NCBI GenBank assembly: GCA_950295325.1
Contig: OX485809.1
Coordinates: 35,345,081 to 35,409,080 of the forward strand
Source of the DNA: Polytrichum commune
Taxonomy: Eukaryota; Streptophyta; Polytrichopsida; Polytrichales; Polytrichaceae
Reading direction: 5' to 3'
Length of the DNA stretch: 64,000 nt
The first letter of the stretch is position 1, and each line of letters begins with the position of its first letter. Made by a program: the position numbers and the translations under genes. This document shows positions 44,301-55,199 of the stretch, piece by piece. The notes under the pieces were generated by a model, which did not search any database, had not been told where the DNA came from, and saw only the letters and a program-made list of their open reading frames with translations.

Positions 44301-46761
44301 GCCCTCTTTGTTACGCGGACCGAGCTGCACGACTTCCAGGATAGCATGAAGGGGGAGATGGAAGATATAAAGGCTATGGTGAAGCAGCTGCTACTGGAGG
44401 TGCAGAAGCGAACGACGGCCACGGACATGGAACCGCCAGCCACGGCGGAAGCGGGAGTCGACGTGATCCAAGTAACCGCCGAAAAGGTTACGTCTGTATA
44501 CCCTCTAGTATTCGCTTCGAGTACATGTATGGAACACCTTTGCTTCAGCAATGTTGTATGTCATGCATGAAGATCGTTCACTAATACACGCCTCATGTGG
44601 ATCATTAGAACATGCAGGCAACTGGGAAGTTGGCGGAATCCGGGTATACTAGGTCGACTGCGGCATCGGAGCCCCTGCGTAACACCCTAGCAGATATGGG
44701 TTGCCAACCCGTCATTCAAAAGAAGAAACCCATAGCCAAGAAGAGGAAGGGCGAAGCGGAGAAGCTATTGGCGGAACGCGATGCACGGCCTACCCAACGT
44801 GCAATGGCTCGACAGAAAGAGGTTGGCATTTATGTCATATGCACATTATACTTGTCAGATAGTTATATTTACGTGCAAGCTTTATATCTTTAATTTGGCC
44901 TCAACATTGGACAGTCATATGACTATGTCACATAATATGACTCTAGGCAGTCATATAATATGACTCTAGGCAGTCATGTTATACGACTATAGGCGGTCAT
45001 ACTATATGACTCACTGCAGTCATAAAACATGAGAAGTAGCAGTCATATAACATGACATGAGGTTATCACAAGCAGTCATGTATGACAGGGCCGAGTCATA
45101 ATCTAACGCTAGAGTGTTACTGGGTCGTGGCCTTCCAGGTTATGACGGTTGGAGCGAGTCAGGATCAACCCGTGGACTTGCAGAAGGACGAGGACCATGA
45201 GGAGCCTGCGACGAAGAGGCCGGCAAAACGGGCACATAAAGGAGGCAGTCCACAGAAGAAGAAGAAGAAGGCTGGCAATGCTCCGAAGATCCAGCTGTTA
45301 GCTGCGAAGGTCCCCTCGGTAAGAGTGTCGGACTCCGGGCGTAGGAAAATTATAGTGTTGAATGTTGTAGGACTTCTTTGCGATATCAGACCTCTGCACG
45401 ATAAGAGATAGTGGGGCCCGGATCTAGTGATCCACCACGCAAAGGACCTGAATGTAAAAATCAAAAAAAGAACCGATTGCGACAAGTTTTTGTCGATGTT
45501 GTTCTCTAATTTTGATGTCGGGATATGGTCCCCCGTAGAGCAGAATGTACTAGAGGTTGTAGGTGCATTTTTTGCATTGGGAACGACAGCTCAATGGAGC
45601 TTTCTGTGGGGGAGGACTTACCCCCTCCAGAACCCAATAAGAGACCTCCGCAATCTATTTGATATGATTCCGGACCCCACGCACGGCTCAATACGATGTC
45701 TCCAAATCGATTGGGATACAACGGTGACGGCGCGTTCCCCCCCCCCCCTCAAATATCCTAAACTTTCCGCTTTGGGATCCCCTAAACCCCAACGATGACT
45801 TCCTCCGCAGAATCTACGGGCCATTCGAAGCATTGGCCCGCAAGCAATCCGATATTTAATATTGCTTGGCGTATCTGACCAAGGAGGTCCATCTAGCGTC
45901 GGTACCTGTGAACATGGTAGGTTCATCGACACAGGTAAGCTGCTTTTGGATATTTTTTGTTTCTATTTGGTTCTCACTCCAATCGCAAACAAAGAAAATG
46001 CTGATAACATATGTCCGCATAGGTATGTCACTCCACGAAGTAATATGAGGACCCTAGGTGAATATGCAACTTATTGTGGTCATACAATATGACTCTGTCC
46101 AGTTATATGACTATGGTCAATTATAGGAAATATGACTATGTTCATTCATATGACTATGGCTAGTCATGGGTTGTATGACTATGTCCATTCATATGACTAT
46201 GATTAGTTATAGGTCGTAATTATATTAGTCATTGTTGTCATATCTGATGACTACGGTGCGTTATATGAGTATGTCATGTCATATTATGCAATCATAGCCT
46301 AGTGTGAGGTCATATTTTGAGTATTGAAGCTCCAGTAACTCCACACGGATTGTTTTGATTGTTGATAATTACGTTTTCTGCTGCAGACACAAGTAGAAGA
46401 GGACACTCTCGTATTGTCGGAGACGGCTAATGCGTTGGTGGAGGACGCACCCTTGCCGTTGGCCACGGGGTCCAATGTCAAATTGTTTGACTTGGACGAG
46501 GAGAACAAGGCCAAGGCGAACGTAGTGGCGCAAGGCATCATCGTGAGCCTTGCAGGAGGTTCACTCCACGGGCGCCTCATTGAGGAGGGCAACGTATCAG
46601 TGTCCTCAATCGAGCCGGGAGCAGAGTCCGTGTTGTTGTACGAGGGCAACAACGATGACGATCCTTCGATGCTGCGTCTGGGCGATGCACTGAAGTCCAT
46701 CACCAAGTGGCTTGTGGAAGCATTGAAGGCTATCCCGCCGAAACCTCAACAAACCACTTAG
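41346..46761 (+). CDS. TNP1-like CACTA accessory gene, partly damaged
   Basis: Exons found: 41,346-41,472 (ATG 41,350), 42,453-42,819, 42,991-43,839, 44,157-44,486, 44,618-44,821, 45,139-45,318, a damaged one from 45,371, and 46,387-46,761. Exons from 42,991 to 45,318 all join in phase 0. The first has the YERVRKKNIEANNQKLRELG motif usual at the start of such proteins; 42,991-43,839 resembles the Transposase_24 region, with an acidic run before it; 45,139 has a lysine run like a nuclear signal; the last resembles the DUF8039-type C-terminal domain (VVAQGIIVSLAGG, SMLRLGDALKSITKW). TNPA-type proteins bind subterminal repeats and help excision. Damage: TGA at 41,461 just before the donor GTATGT, and frameshifts plus a stop in 45,371-45,900. 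So this copy probably makes no full-length protein. Confidence 0.75.
41614..41671. repeat. 31-bp motif duplication in TNP1 intron 1
   Basis: ATTATGACTCCCTGTAGTCA begins at 41,614 and again at 41,645, identical over 20 bases, each a dyad of ATGACT and AGTCAT with a 6-base spacer. Confidence 0.8.
43981..44130. repeat. 30-bp motif array in TNP1 intron (5 units)
   Basis: ATATGACTTCACCTAGTCAT begins at 43,981, 44,011, 44,041, 44,071 and 44,101, exactly 30 bp apart, with small changes in the last two. Each unit is an inverted pair ATATGACT / AGTCATAT with a 6-base spacer. The array fills the end of the intron before the 44,157 exon. Confidence 0.9.
44935..45072. repeat. 23-bp motif array in TNP1 intron (6 units)
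   Basis: Units begin at 44,935, 44,958, 44,981, 45,004, 45,027 and 45,050, exactly 23 bp apart. The best copies read ATATGACTCTAGGCAGTCAT, an inverted ATGACT / AGTCAT pair; the last two are weaker (ACATGA at the same phase). Confidence 0.85.
45371..45900 (+). pseudogene. Damaged exon of the TNP1-like gene
   Basis: An acceptor (GTTGTAG) at 45,370 opens a frame (DFFAISDLCTI) that meets TAG at 45,425. A shifted frame then reads well (PDLVIHHAKDLNVKI to IRCLQIDWDTTV) up to a C run at about 45,737-45,748, beyond which the sense shifts again (PLNPNDDFLRRIYGPFEALA) to a TAA near 45,857. Two frameshifts and a stop indicate a broken exon, or sequencing error at the homopolymer. The domain is not recognised. 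Confidence 0.6.
46088..46216. repeat. 43-bp (18+25) motif array in TNP1 intron
   Basis: TATGACT begins at 46,088/46,106, 46,131/46,149 and 46,174/46,192: pairs 18 bp apart that repeat every 43 bp, three times. Units carry TATGACTATG(G/T)(T/C)CA and CATTCATATG words. The 18-bp spacing is the same as in the array upstream of SET/TNP2. Confidence 0.85.
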
Positions 46762-47094
46762 ATTTCGGTAGTTTACGCATTTAGGGATCATGTAGGAAAG
46801 ATGAACACATTTGGATATGCTTGGAGACATGGACTACATAATATCGTTCAAGTTATTGAAATTTATCTGCTCAATTTGTGTGCTCAATTTCTTATTTGGC
46901 TCAGTCATGTAGCACATGACTTGAATGTGTCGTCATTGCTTGGAATGTGCCACAAAATATGACTGATATTCAGAATTGCAAGTAATACGAATCTAACTCA
47001 ATACAGTTACAACAACGCACAAAGAACTACACAATGTGACTCTCCATCTACGCGAATATCACTCCATCATGTCACATTGTGCATCACATGTTAC

Positions 47095-47534
47095 TAAGAA
47101 TATGACTACAGAACGTCATATAATAATGTCATCCCCGCAGGAAATGTGACCAACGCCCCAAAAAATATAACTACAAGCAGTCACATTCCACGTGGCCTGC
47201 TACGTCGGCAAAATTATGACACATGCAATTCATATTACACGTCAGCAGAAAACATGACTACATGGAATCACATGCCACGTCGGTTTGGTATTTTTCTGCC
47301 CGGGCAGGTCAAAAATGGCACATACTCCAAGGCTAGTCAAGGTATGCCCCACGTGCAGTGGGGGTCGTAGAATCTGTCCTTTTATACGCCTCCACAACCG
47401 TATATATTCATATGACTCATGTCCGAAGTGACTCGTCGGTAATGACTAGACCCAGTCACTACGCGCGTCATCCGCATCCGGAGCCTCGTCAGTCATATTT
47501 TGGGATTTTATGACTTAAGGCAGTCATAAATTAC
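47095..47534. promoter_or_regulatory. CACTA right subterminal region
   Basis: Dense (A)TGACT/AGTCA(C/T) words continue to the right terminal repeat, including CAGTCATATTTTGGGATTTT followed by ATGACTTAAGGCAGTCATA at about 47,489-47,527. This mirrors the left subterminal region. Confidence 0.6.
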
Positions 47535-47563
47535 AGTCACAAAATACCCAATCTGTTGTAGTG
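47535..47563 (-). repeat. CACTA right terminal inverted repeat
   Basis: Perfect inverse of 32,258-32,286, ending TACCCAATCTGTTGTAGTG, then the AAA duplication at 47,564-47,566. Confidence 0.95.
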
Positions 47564-47689
47564 AAATAACTTAACAAGAAAGACGCAAGAAGACAATTTT
47601 TTTAAGGCAAATCTTACTAACCAAATTTCCACCTCAGCTTTTTAGAGAAGCATATTTAGTAGCAAATTATTACAATAAATTATTAATTT

Positions 47690-48072
47690 TTAGTGTCATA
47701 TGGTCCTTTATGTCATTGTGATAACTTTTCTAGTGACACATCTTATGAATAAGTTTACAAAAACTACATCTCAGCTTCCTGTTAGTTCATCCAAATGCCA
47801 ATTATTGGAACAAAGTTTGGCATATTATGCCTTCTAATAACATTTTTGTAACAAAACATTGCTATGGATGATTGAAATTTGGATGGAAAATCACTTAGTA
47901 AGTGACAATAATTGCGACATTGTAATTCTAAAATGCCCGATCCTTTTTTTAACAAGGAATAACAAATGATGTTAAGTTTGCATTTAGTGTTGGTGACACT
48001 ACACAAGCGGTTTACAATTAGTATTGAGCAAGACAGATAGAATCGGTGACACTAAATACAATACATCTAGCG
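47690..48072 (+). mobile_element. CACTA-family fragment, inverted relative of 51.7-52.05 kb
   Basis: TAGTGTCATATGG, TTATGAATAAGTTTACAAA, TTATTGGAACAAAGTTTGG, CATTGCTATGGATGATTGAA and TTAGTGTTGGTGACACTACA occur here in the same order as on the minus strand of 52,050-51,700. The end GGTGACACTAAATACAATAC resembles the terminal repeat of that family. It is non-coding and begins about 125 bp after the large CACTA element. Confidence 0.65.
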
Positions 48073-48227
48073 TGGTTTTCCATGAGTGATCCCGCCAAAC
48101 AACTAACCCATAAAACGAAGATCGAATAAAATGAGATTGCCACATATTGGATGCATGTATGGATAAAAATGTATGTCTCATCCACAACGTACATTCACAA
48201 GGATGTGAGTAGCTTCTTCATAAGTTA

Positions 48228-50205
48228 GGGCCACTTCACACACGAGACCAAGGGCCCGTGACCATTGCAATTCAAGCACTCTCATTAGTGGGAAAGGCGG
48301 AGCTGGTCCAAGATTGCTTCACACTACACTTGAGGGATCAACAAAGCAATTGTTGCAAGATGGACGTAAAGTCTACATGGATTCCTACATGGCATCAAAT
48401 GGTATCGTGTTTCATGGTCAATTGGACAGTTTGCAAAAACCACCTTTTGGACACCATAGGTCTATTACAAATATGGGAGACCATGACACTATGTAATTCA
48501 AAACCGTTGATTTCATATATTTTATCATGTGTGAGGATCCCACATGAATAGACATTCATTGAAATAGTAGTTGGTTGAGGGCATGGTCACATATAACTCC
48601 ACACAATATAGCCATCCATATAAACTTATCCTTGAATCCACGGTCCAATTGTTACAATCCCGCACACAAGCCACTGTACTTCACAAAAGTGGAGTCCATG
48701 CTAATATTGATGGCAATGAACAAACAAACACATCGATTAAACAACGATACAAATTGGACCATAGAAATGCCACAACACCATATGAGCACGCCCATCCTAC
48801 ACCATATATATAATCTTCATAAAAATCAGCGGCATTCGATGCAAGAAACACCAAAGAAAGGCCCTATCAGACACTCAAAAAAACACAACCTCAAACATGA
48901 CAAAAGACACAATCTAACAACCATAGTAAACCAATTACACAAATGGCTTGAAAACAAAGATATTGATAAAACAATATAAAATAGTTTATGGAAAACCCCA
49001 TTATTACAAACAAACAAAAGACATGCATAGTTAAATCCCATATAAGGCAATACATGGGCCACATTTGAAAACAACAACTTTATTCGGTAGAGAAGCCTAC
49101 CCATAAAAAACATGCCCAATCTGCAACTCACTAGACGCCAACATAGGGCTACATGCACTACTCAAACACAAACAACAACACATGCATGCATTAATAACAA
49201 AAAGACACAACATAATCGTTTGGAAATTGCGAAAACTTCTCATATCTAATACAATATCAAGACACTACACACTCATGAACATTGGAATTTATAATTGACT
49301 ACCTAAAGAAAACCAATACTAACATGGCTACTATGGTGCACATGTGACGCCCAAAGATGTCACTGCAATGCCTCCAAGACCTCCAAGACCCGCCTTAGAT
49401 CATAAGTTGGAAAGGACACATTAAAGCACAAACCTATGTTGATATACCCATTATACATCCCCACTTTGATAAAAAGAAGAAGAAGGAAATGATTAATAAA
49501 AAACAAAACAAAACAATGATAATACTATACTCCTGAACAACACCCAACAAACATGGTTACATGCTAATGGCTACAATTAATGATAACCGGATATTGGTTA
49601 CATCTAACACCACCATCCCTTAGGACGTGGCCACGGATGTCTTACGAACAAACACTCTATTAACTCCAGCCACCCATAGAAGACCGGAGTTGTTGTTGTT
49701 ATTCTTCTTCTAACTTCACACGACACTTGAGGGCCCATGACTAGAATACACAAGTGTGGAAGTGTCTTTGGGACAATCTTTTAGGGCCACTTCACACACG
49801 AGCCAAGAGCCATGACCATGAAATCGTGAGAGCCCAACAGGAAGTGTCCCAAAGGCCATCCCAAGACACCTTCAAAATCATGTAATGTGATCACGGACCC
49901 TCAAGTGTCGTGTGAAGCCATATGTGACTGTGCCCTCAACCAAATGCTATTTCAATGATTGTCTCTTCACGCGAGTCCTCCCACATGATAAAGTAAAATA
50001 AATCAACAGTTGTGAGCATTTGAAGTGCCATGGTCTCTCATGACACTGATTTTGTAGTAGGCCTACCTACAAGAGGTGGTTTTTGAAAATAGTCCTAGTG
50101 ACCACTAAACATGATCCATTCGATGCCATGTAGGAAACCATGCAGACTTTACATCCATCTCGCGTTGACAGACTCCGTTAGTCCCTCAAGCGTAGTGTGA
50201 AGCAG
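48228..50205. mobile_element. Cluster of nested Harbinger-type ends
   Basis: Left-type ends GGGCCACTTCACACACGAG follow TTA at 48,225-48,227 and again at 49,781-49,783. Inverted partners lie near 49,905-49,920 (GTGTCGTGTGAAGCC) and 50,186-50,205 (CTCAAGCGTAGTGTGAAGCAGC), and another direct copy at 49,716 (CTTCACACGACACTTGAGG). The termini match the family at 15,285. I cannot pair all ends or find clean target duplications, so this is read as insertions within insertions. The 48,570-49,600 part is G-poor on plus and holds no recognised gene. Confidence 0.5.
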
Positions 50206-50384
50206 CGAACTTGGAGCGGCTCCGCCTTTTCCACCAATGAGAGTGCTCGAAGTGTAAATGGTCAGGGGCTCTCAGTCTCGGAAGTGACGCGGCCGTAAGA
50301 CAGGTCACTTGGGCTCTCACAATGTCGTGGTCACGTGTGTGCAGGAGCCCTAATAAGGCAAGCCTTGCTGCAGCAGCATGGGGT

Positions 50385-50905
50385 GGGGGGGGGCAACTCG
50401 CACAGGAGTCATAACTACTTGCGACGCCCAGCGTGACAGTGGGGCCCGTCGCGGGCGCACAGCGACACAATCGCCCATATCCGGCTACGTGCCAGGACAT
50501 GCAATCTCCTGCAGATCTCGGTCCGCCGGAAGATCCGACGGGTGACGCCACCCCCCCGCTTTCTATGGAACGATTCCTCCCCCGCCACGCATCCCGCCCG
50601 CCCGCCACCCCCCTCCGCTTGTTAATAGTACATACTCCCCGCTAGCCAATTGCCAGCTTATTAACAAAGGCACTTACAGCCAGCCACGTCTACACTTCCG
50701 CTGCAATCCCCCACGCCTAGCTACTGCCGCAACAGGCCCGCCCCGTCCGTCCGTCCGTCCGTCCCTCACTCCCTTCGTTCGTTCGTTCGTCGGTAGCGCC
50801 TATAATGACCCCACCTGAGCTGAGTCAGTAGAGTGAGTCTCTGTCGAAGAGGGACGAAACCCGACGGTTTCATCCGTCGTTGAGGATGCTTTCTTTCGAC
50901 AGCTC
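50385..50905. other. GC-rich island with GTCC and CGTT microsatellites
   Basis: The composition jumps from AT-rich to strongly GC-rich with many CpG. It contains (GTCC)n at about 50,744-50,764, (CGTT)n at about 50,776-50,790 and a short hairpin CGACGG...CCGTCG at about 50,861-50,880. No gene recognised; the open minus frame at 50,186-50,608 is low complexity. It could be an unmethylated promoter or leader of an unseen transcript. Confidence 0.4.
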
Positions 50906-50959
50906 CCTTGCTACACTTAAAATATGACATTCAGTGTCACCAATTCGGATTGTCTGCCT

Positions 50960-52055
50960 CACTACACTAAATAGGATATTTAGTGTTCGATTATATTTAG
51001 TGTTGTTACCACCCTACCCTACTCAAGACTAATTTTTAATTCCTTGACAATTAGTGTTAGACATAAATGTGTCGCTACTTTCCCTACTGCCACCTCCCTT
51101 ATTATAACCTTTTGTTTTTATATCCGTACTAACACTAAATTCAAACATGTAAAACTTACACATGTTATGCCCCAACCCCCCACCTGACTGTACCAAGTAA
51201 CCAAAGTCTTTTCTAAAAACCAGGTAAAGCCCCCTCAGTTATAAGGGAGGCATCTGGCTATCCCAAGGCACCTACAAGAACTTGCTTCGGAGATTTTGAG
51301 TAGGTTTAGTTAAGTAGCTTTCATACATGTTCATGGTTTTATCTATTGAGCAATGAATGTTGGATGGTTTTTGTCCCATCCCCAAATGCCTTACTACTCA
51401 CTTATCTTACCATCGTTATATTTATTTATTAATGGATCTCCTTGTGCCCTCGTAGCTAATACTAAAAAGCAACCAATCACAAGGGCATGAGGCGACACTT
51501 TTAAAGGTCCTATATTTCTTGCCTCATGTTTAGGTACCGATGGGAGGGTCAGTGCTTGAGGCTTGAAACCTCCACGTTTAAGTCATGCCACATCATTTGC
51601 CAACTAGGCTCGGCACTAGATAATGTCGATGGTGTGAAGGCCGGGTTGTTAGAACCAATTTTTAGTCTTAGCTAAAGTCAGGTGGGAAGGGGGCATTAGT
51701 GTATTAATTGTATTGTAAACCTACAGTGTAGTGTCGCCAACACTTGAATGTTAACCTAACGATATTTGTTGTTCCTTGTAACATTAGAGCATTATAGATT
51801 TATAGTGTTGCAAGTATTTTCACTTACTAGGTGGTTTTTTCATCCAAGCTTCAATCATCCATGACAATGTTTCATCATATATTTATTAGGATGCAAGTTA
51901 TACCAAACATTGTTCCAATAGTTGGCCATTTGGGTGAATGGAAAGTAAGTTGGGATGCAAACATTTGTAAACTTATTCATAGAAAGTGTCATTAAAAAAG
52001 TGACCGCAGTGACATAAAATGCCATACGACACTAAATATCATGTTTAGTGTAGCT
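50960..52055 (+). mobile_element. Non-autonomous CACTA-like element, 1.1 kb
   Basis: The left end CACTACACTAAATAGGATAT, then TTTAGTGT, is matched inversely by the right end (CTACACTAAACATGATATTT on minus, from 52,053). An additional degenerate end lies at 50,911-50,940. Target duplications are not clear and the final TG of the right end is changed. No coding capacity. The right 350 bp recurs inverted at 47,690-48,072. Confidence 0.65.
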
Positions 52056-52059
52056 CGTC

Positions 52060-54250
52060 GTGTATCGGAGCCTATTTTGAAAGTTGGGTGAATTTTTTGG
52101 GAACCTCCTCTTTTCATCTCTTAAACTTTGAAATTTTTTTTAGGATTTGAATTGCGGTCGCACATGGGAGTTGTTGTCCTAAATTCCAAATCAATATGCA
52201 AGTCATACCTTGACCCACCCATCCTACTAGGACAAACTAGGGATTATAAAAAAAACAAAAAACAAACGGTTCTTAATAGCCCGGCACCACTCTATGTGTA
52301 TGATTAATTCAAAATCAATACAACTCGGATGACTATGTGTCAATTGTCATGCACTTGAGGTGTGGGACTTAAACCCATGGTTTCGTCTCCATTGTCTAGG
52401 GAGGTTTTTTGACATAATCAGTTGAGATCCTAGTGTTTGTAAGACCAACCGGTTACTTATTGCAACACATTATCCAGTTGAGTATAAAGGGTGGGTGAGG
52501 TTGGGAATAGTCATATACTATTCAAGAACTATACCATATGTAGGTAACAAACATTCTTTCATGAAATATAGTTAAAGACATGACAAATGGCTCCAAGTTT
52601 TTGGGAGGTTGTTAGTATATGTGTTTGTAGTGGATTTTTTGTTTATTGAATTTTTTATAATTATTTGTCCTCGACGGTAGGTTTCTCATAAGACGACAAT
52701 GGTTCCGAAACCCAACAATAGAGTCATAATTATCCTTGGATGACATGAAATCAACCACACTTCAAATCGTATGGACCCTCATTGACAATTAGAATTTTCA
52801 GTGATTTTCAGTTGTTTCATGATACATAATTATAAGCGATTGGATCCAAATGCCACCAAATGTCGATGGTAGTGAAGATGCAATCATAAGTTAAAGATGA
52901 AATTGACGAATACAAGGGAGAACCTTGTTAAGAAGAGAAGAGATAAGACATCAATGTTGGAATTGAAATGAACATTCAAGAAGAAGACAACAAATGATGT
53001 AATTGAATTGGGTGAATTAGAAGGTGAAGAGGAGGTCACTAAGTTTCCATGGTCACCTTGGTTACCTTGGTTACTATACTGCCCACCCCAAGAGGGGTTA
53101 GTAGTCATGCACCATTGTTATTATGCCCAGCAGGCATAATACCAAGGGTGGGTCGAACATGTATTTCAATCGTGCTGGTCCAGGACCATCGTTTCTTCTT
53201 TTCTCTGAAGAGGAGGTCCTTATTAAATGGCAAAATTATGAAATTGAAAACTTCATTACAATCTACGGTGAGATAAAAGCAAAATGTGAAAAATCAACAA
53301 GAAAACAAGGTACACGATAGTTTGTTTGAAACAATAATGTAAAAAATGCAAATGACCAAATTCAAATCAAACTAATCAGGCCTTAGCATTTTTCCATTGT
53401 GTACTCGATGCTTGGTGCATGAGTGGGGTTTCATACTCTAAACCTCGCAACTTGTGATCGATGCCTTTAGAATGGCTTAGACCATTGGGTTTGCTAGCTT
53501 AGTTAGTTCTTACTTATTCTAAATTTTAGTAATTATATAAGAGCATAAATGCATGCTTAGATTAAGCTTCATGCTTGTATGGTTTCAAGTTTACGTAATG
53601 GAAGGACATTGTTGGCTTGTAAAAAACTAAAAATAAACACTCAAATGAAAATTTAGGAGATAATAGACATGAATGTCAATATTATGAGCAAATGAACATG
53701 TAAAATGAATAACATGCAAGTTTAGTCAATCAAATGATGACATGTAAATAAGAAAACAAAGATGACATGTAACATAATTCACATATGGGAGTCCACCTCC
53801 AAATACTACAAAAGATTAATAAAACTCAAGACAAAGTGGAAGAAGTAATGGAATAAATTATTATTATTTTTTCTAATTTGATAATATTTTTTTAGACTAC
53901 AACAAATTTATCAAAAAACATGGATGCTCATATGACGATAATAATACACTCATATCAAGTTTAATGTTCACATCCTAAAATTCTATGTTTGATTCTTTTT
54001 GAAAGCCATAATAATTTGGCTATAGCTTCATGTATTTTTATAGCCTTGATTATGATTATGATTATTTTTAATTGAAACAAGTCTCTTTGTCAACCTCCTC
54101 ACATCTCTATAGATTTATTTGTATTAATGATACCTTTTATTTTGCCTGTAGCTGTCACTTCAACTCTCAGTTTATGTTTTTCTCTCAATAACTTATTTGT
54201 TGTCTTTTTTCAAAAAAAATCCTCCTTCTATCAATTTATTATAAAACTCG
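52060..54250. other. Intergenic, with hAT MITE fragment
   Basis: A truncated hAT-type MITE is at about 52,393-52,485 (CTAGGGAGGTTTTTTGACAT, CAGTTGAGATCCTAGTGTTTG, AACCGGTTAC). The rest is AT-rich with no exon recognised. Short GGTCACCTTGGTTACCTTGG repeats lie near 53,051-53,070. Confidence 0.45.
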
Positions 54251-54252
54251 TC

Positions 54253-54710
54253 TTTGCTAATTGCACACATATTTTATAGTTGTCTATAATTAGTAATTAC
54301 ATCAACCATATATTGTAAAGATGCATCAACCCTTCTCATAACAATTATGCATATTTTTTTTAGAATCCTAAAAGCACATACTATGCATATGCGAGTAGAA
54401 CTTTGAATAAGATTCCAATTAGTTTTATAACCTTCTAAATCCTCTACACAACTTTTGAATAACATGTAAATTCATGGCTGCACTAGATATGCACAACCTC
54501 CAATCAACTTATAAGGTAAGAATTTACATTCTATGCAATCTCTTCCAACTTTTGTTGATTGAAATAATGTCCAATCATGCATGTTTGTTGCCCATCCAAA
54601 TTTGTAACCCCAAAATACATATTTTATGTCAACAAAACCTTGTAGTAAAACTGAGTGAAATTGCTTTCAACAATAATAAACTTCTCCAATTATATGTGCA
54701 AAAATCGGAA
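54253..54710 (-). pseudogene. PIF/Harbinger transposase fragment, decayed
   Basis: The minus strand retains the order of the Harbinger DDE domain: QGFVDIKYVFW, then WATNMHDWTLFQS (the family's GxxHD(S/A)R region), LPYKLIGGCAYL (in place of the usual GDxxYPL), then after a stop TNWNLIQSSTRI, CAFRILKKI (in place of AFGxLKxRF) and MRRVDASLQYMVDVI. At least one stop (TGA just after AYLVQP) and several lost key residues show it is dead. It might derive from the source of the non-autonomous Harbinger elements in this window, but that is untested. Confidence 0.7.
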
Positions 54711-54875
54711 TGTAAGATCCATTAATTGCTCCAATAATATAAGGAATATCAGGAAATCCTCAAATTCTTGTACTAAAGTTTTTAAACCATACTAAACTTG
54801 GGAATTACACAGAACTACATTGCAAATGATTTTTTACCAATCCACAAAAACTTGTGAGAAGTTTTTAAAATTGTG

Positions 54876-54913
54876 TGTGGCCACCCCATATCACACTGTA
54901 TGGGGTGGCCACA
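54876..54913. repeat. Perfect 15-bp-arm hairpin
   Basis: TGTGGCCACCCCATA at 54,876-54,890 is the exact inverse of 54,899-54,913, with an 8-base loop (TCACACTG). It is isolated, with no T run after it. It could be the joined ends of a collapsed element or a small fold-back. Confidence 0.7.
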
Positions 54914-55199
54914 TACTATATGATCGTTCATGTTCATACTCTCAAAGGGAAATGTTAAAAACCAAGGCATTCTCCCATTCTTCATCGAGTGCCAATGCTT
55001 GCATATCAAACATATGCTGCACAATCATGTACAAACACCAATATAAAGCGAAATGATACAAAAATCCTCCCTCTTCAACAAATTCCCCTCGACAAGTGTC
55101 AATTTGGATGAAAGTGAGACTATGAAATGTCACAACTTGGATGAAATTGACCAAAACCCCAACCCTCAACCATGAACCCTACTACCTTACAAGAACAAC

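Larger units (their letters stand above)
32258..47563. mobile_element. Complete CACTA (En/Spm) transposon, 15.3 kb
   Basis: The ends are 29-bp perfect terminal inverted repeats that begin CACTACAACAGATTGGGTAT (32,258-32,286 and 47,535-47,563), flanked by AAA at 32,255-32,257 and 47,564-47,566, the 3-bp duplication typical of CACTA elements. Inside are a minus-strand unit (TAD exon, SET exon, TNP2 transposase) and a plus-strand TNP1-like gene, diverging from a centre at about 38.2-41.3 kb. Subterminal regions and introns are packed with AGTCAT/ATGACT motifs. Perfect ends suggest recent insertion, yet the transposase has a TAG and TNP1 has a damaged exon, so this copy may depend on others. The centre (38.4-40.1 kb) carries older dispersed repeats and may include nested insertions. 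Confidence 0.95.

Noticed and set aside
38246-45072. Regular 18-, 23- and 30-bp arrays as a CRISPR-like array
   Set aside because: The units are contiguous or nearly so, with no unique spacers of 25-40 bp, the context is a plant transposon, and no cas genes are present.
45427-45798. Ulp1-type cysteine protease domain in the damaged TNP1 exon
   Set aside because: Such domains occur in some CACTA accessory proteins, but I see no His/Asp/Cys active-site order here.
50186-50608. 140-codon minus-strand frame as a gene
   Set aside because: It lies across a GC-rich microsatellite-bearing island and a Harbinger end, is low complexity and has no domain.
47690-52055. A 4.4-kb transposon bounded by the inverted pair
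   Set aside because: The left block lacks a clear terminal CACTA sequence and no matching 3-bp duplications were found, so a single element is not supported; reported only as an open question.
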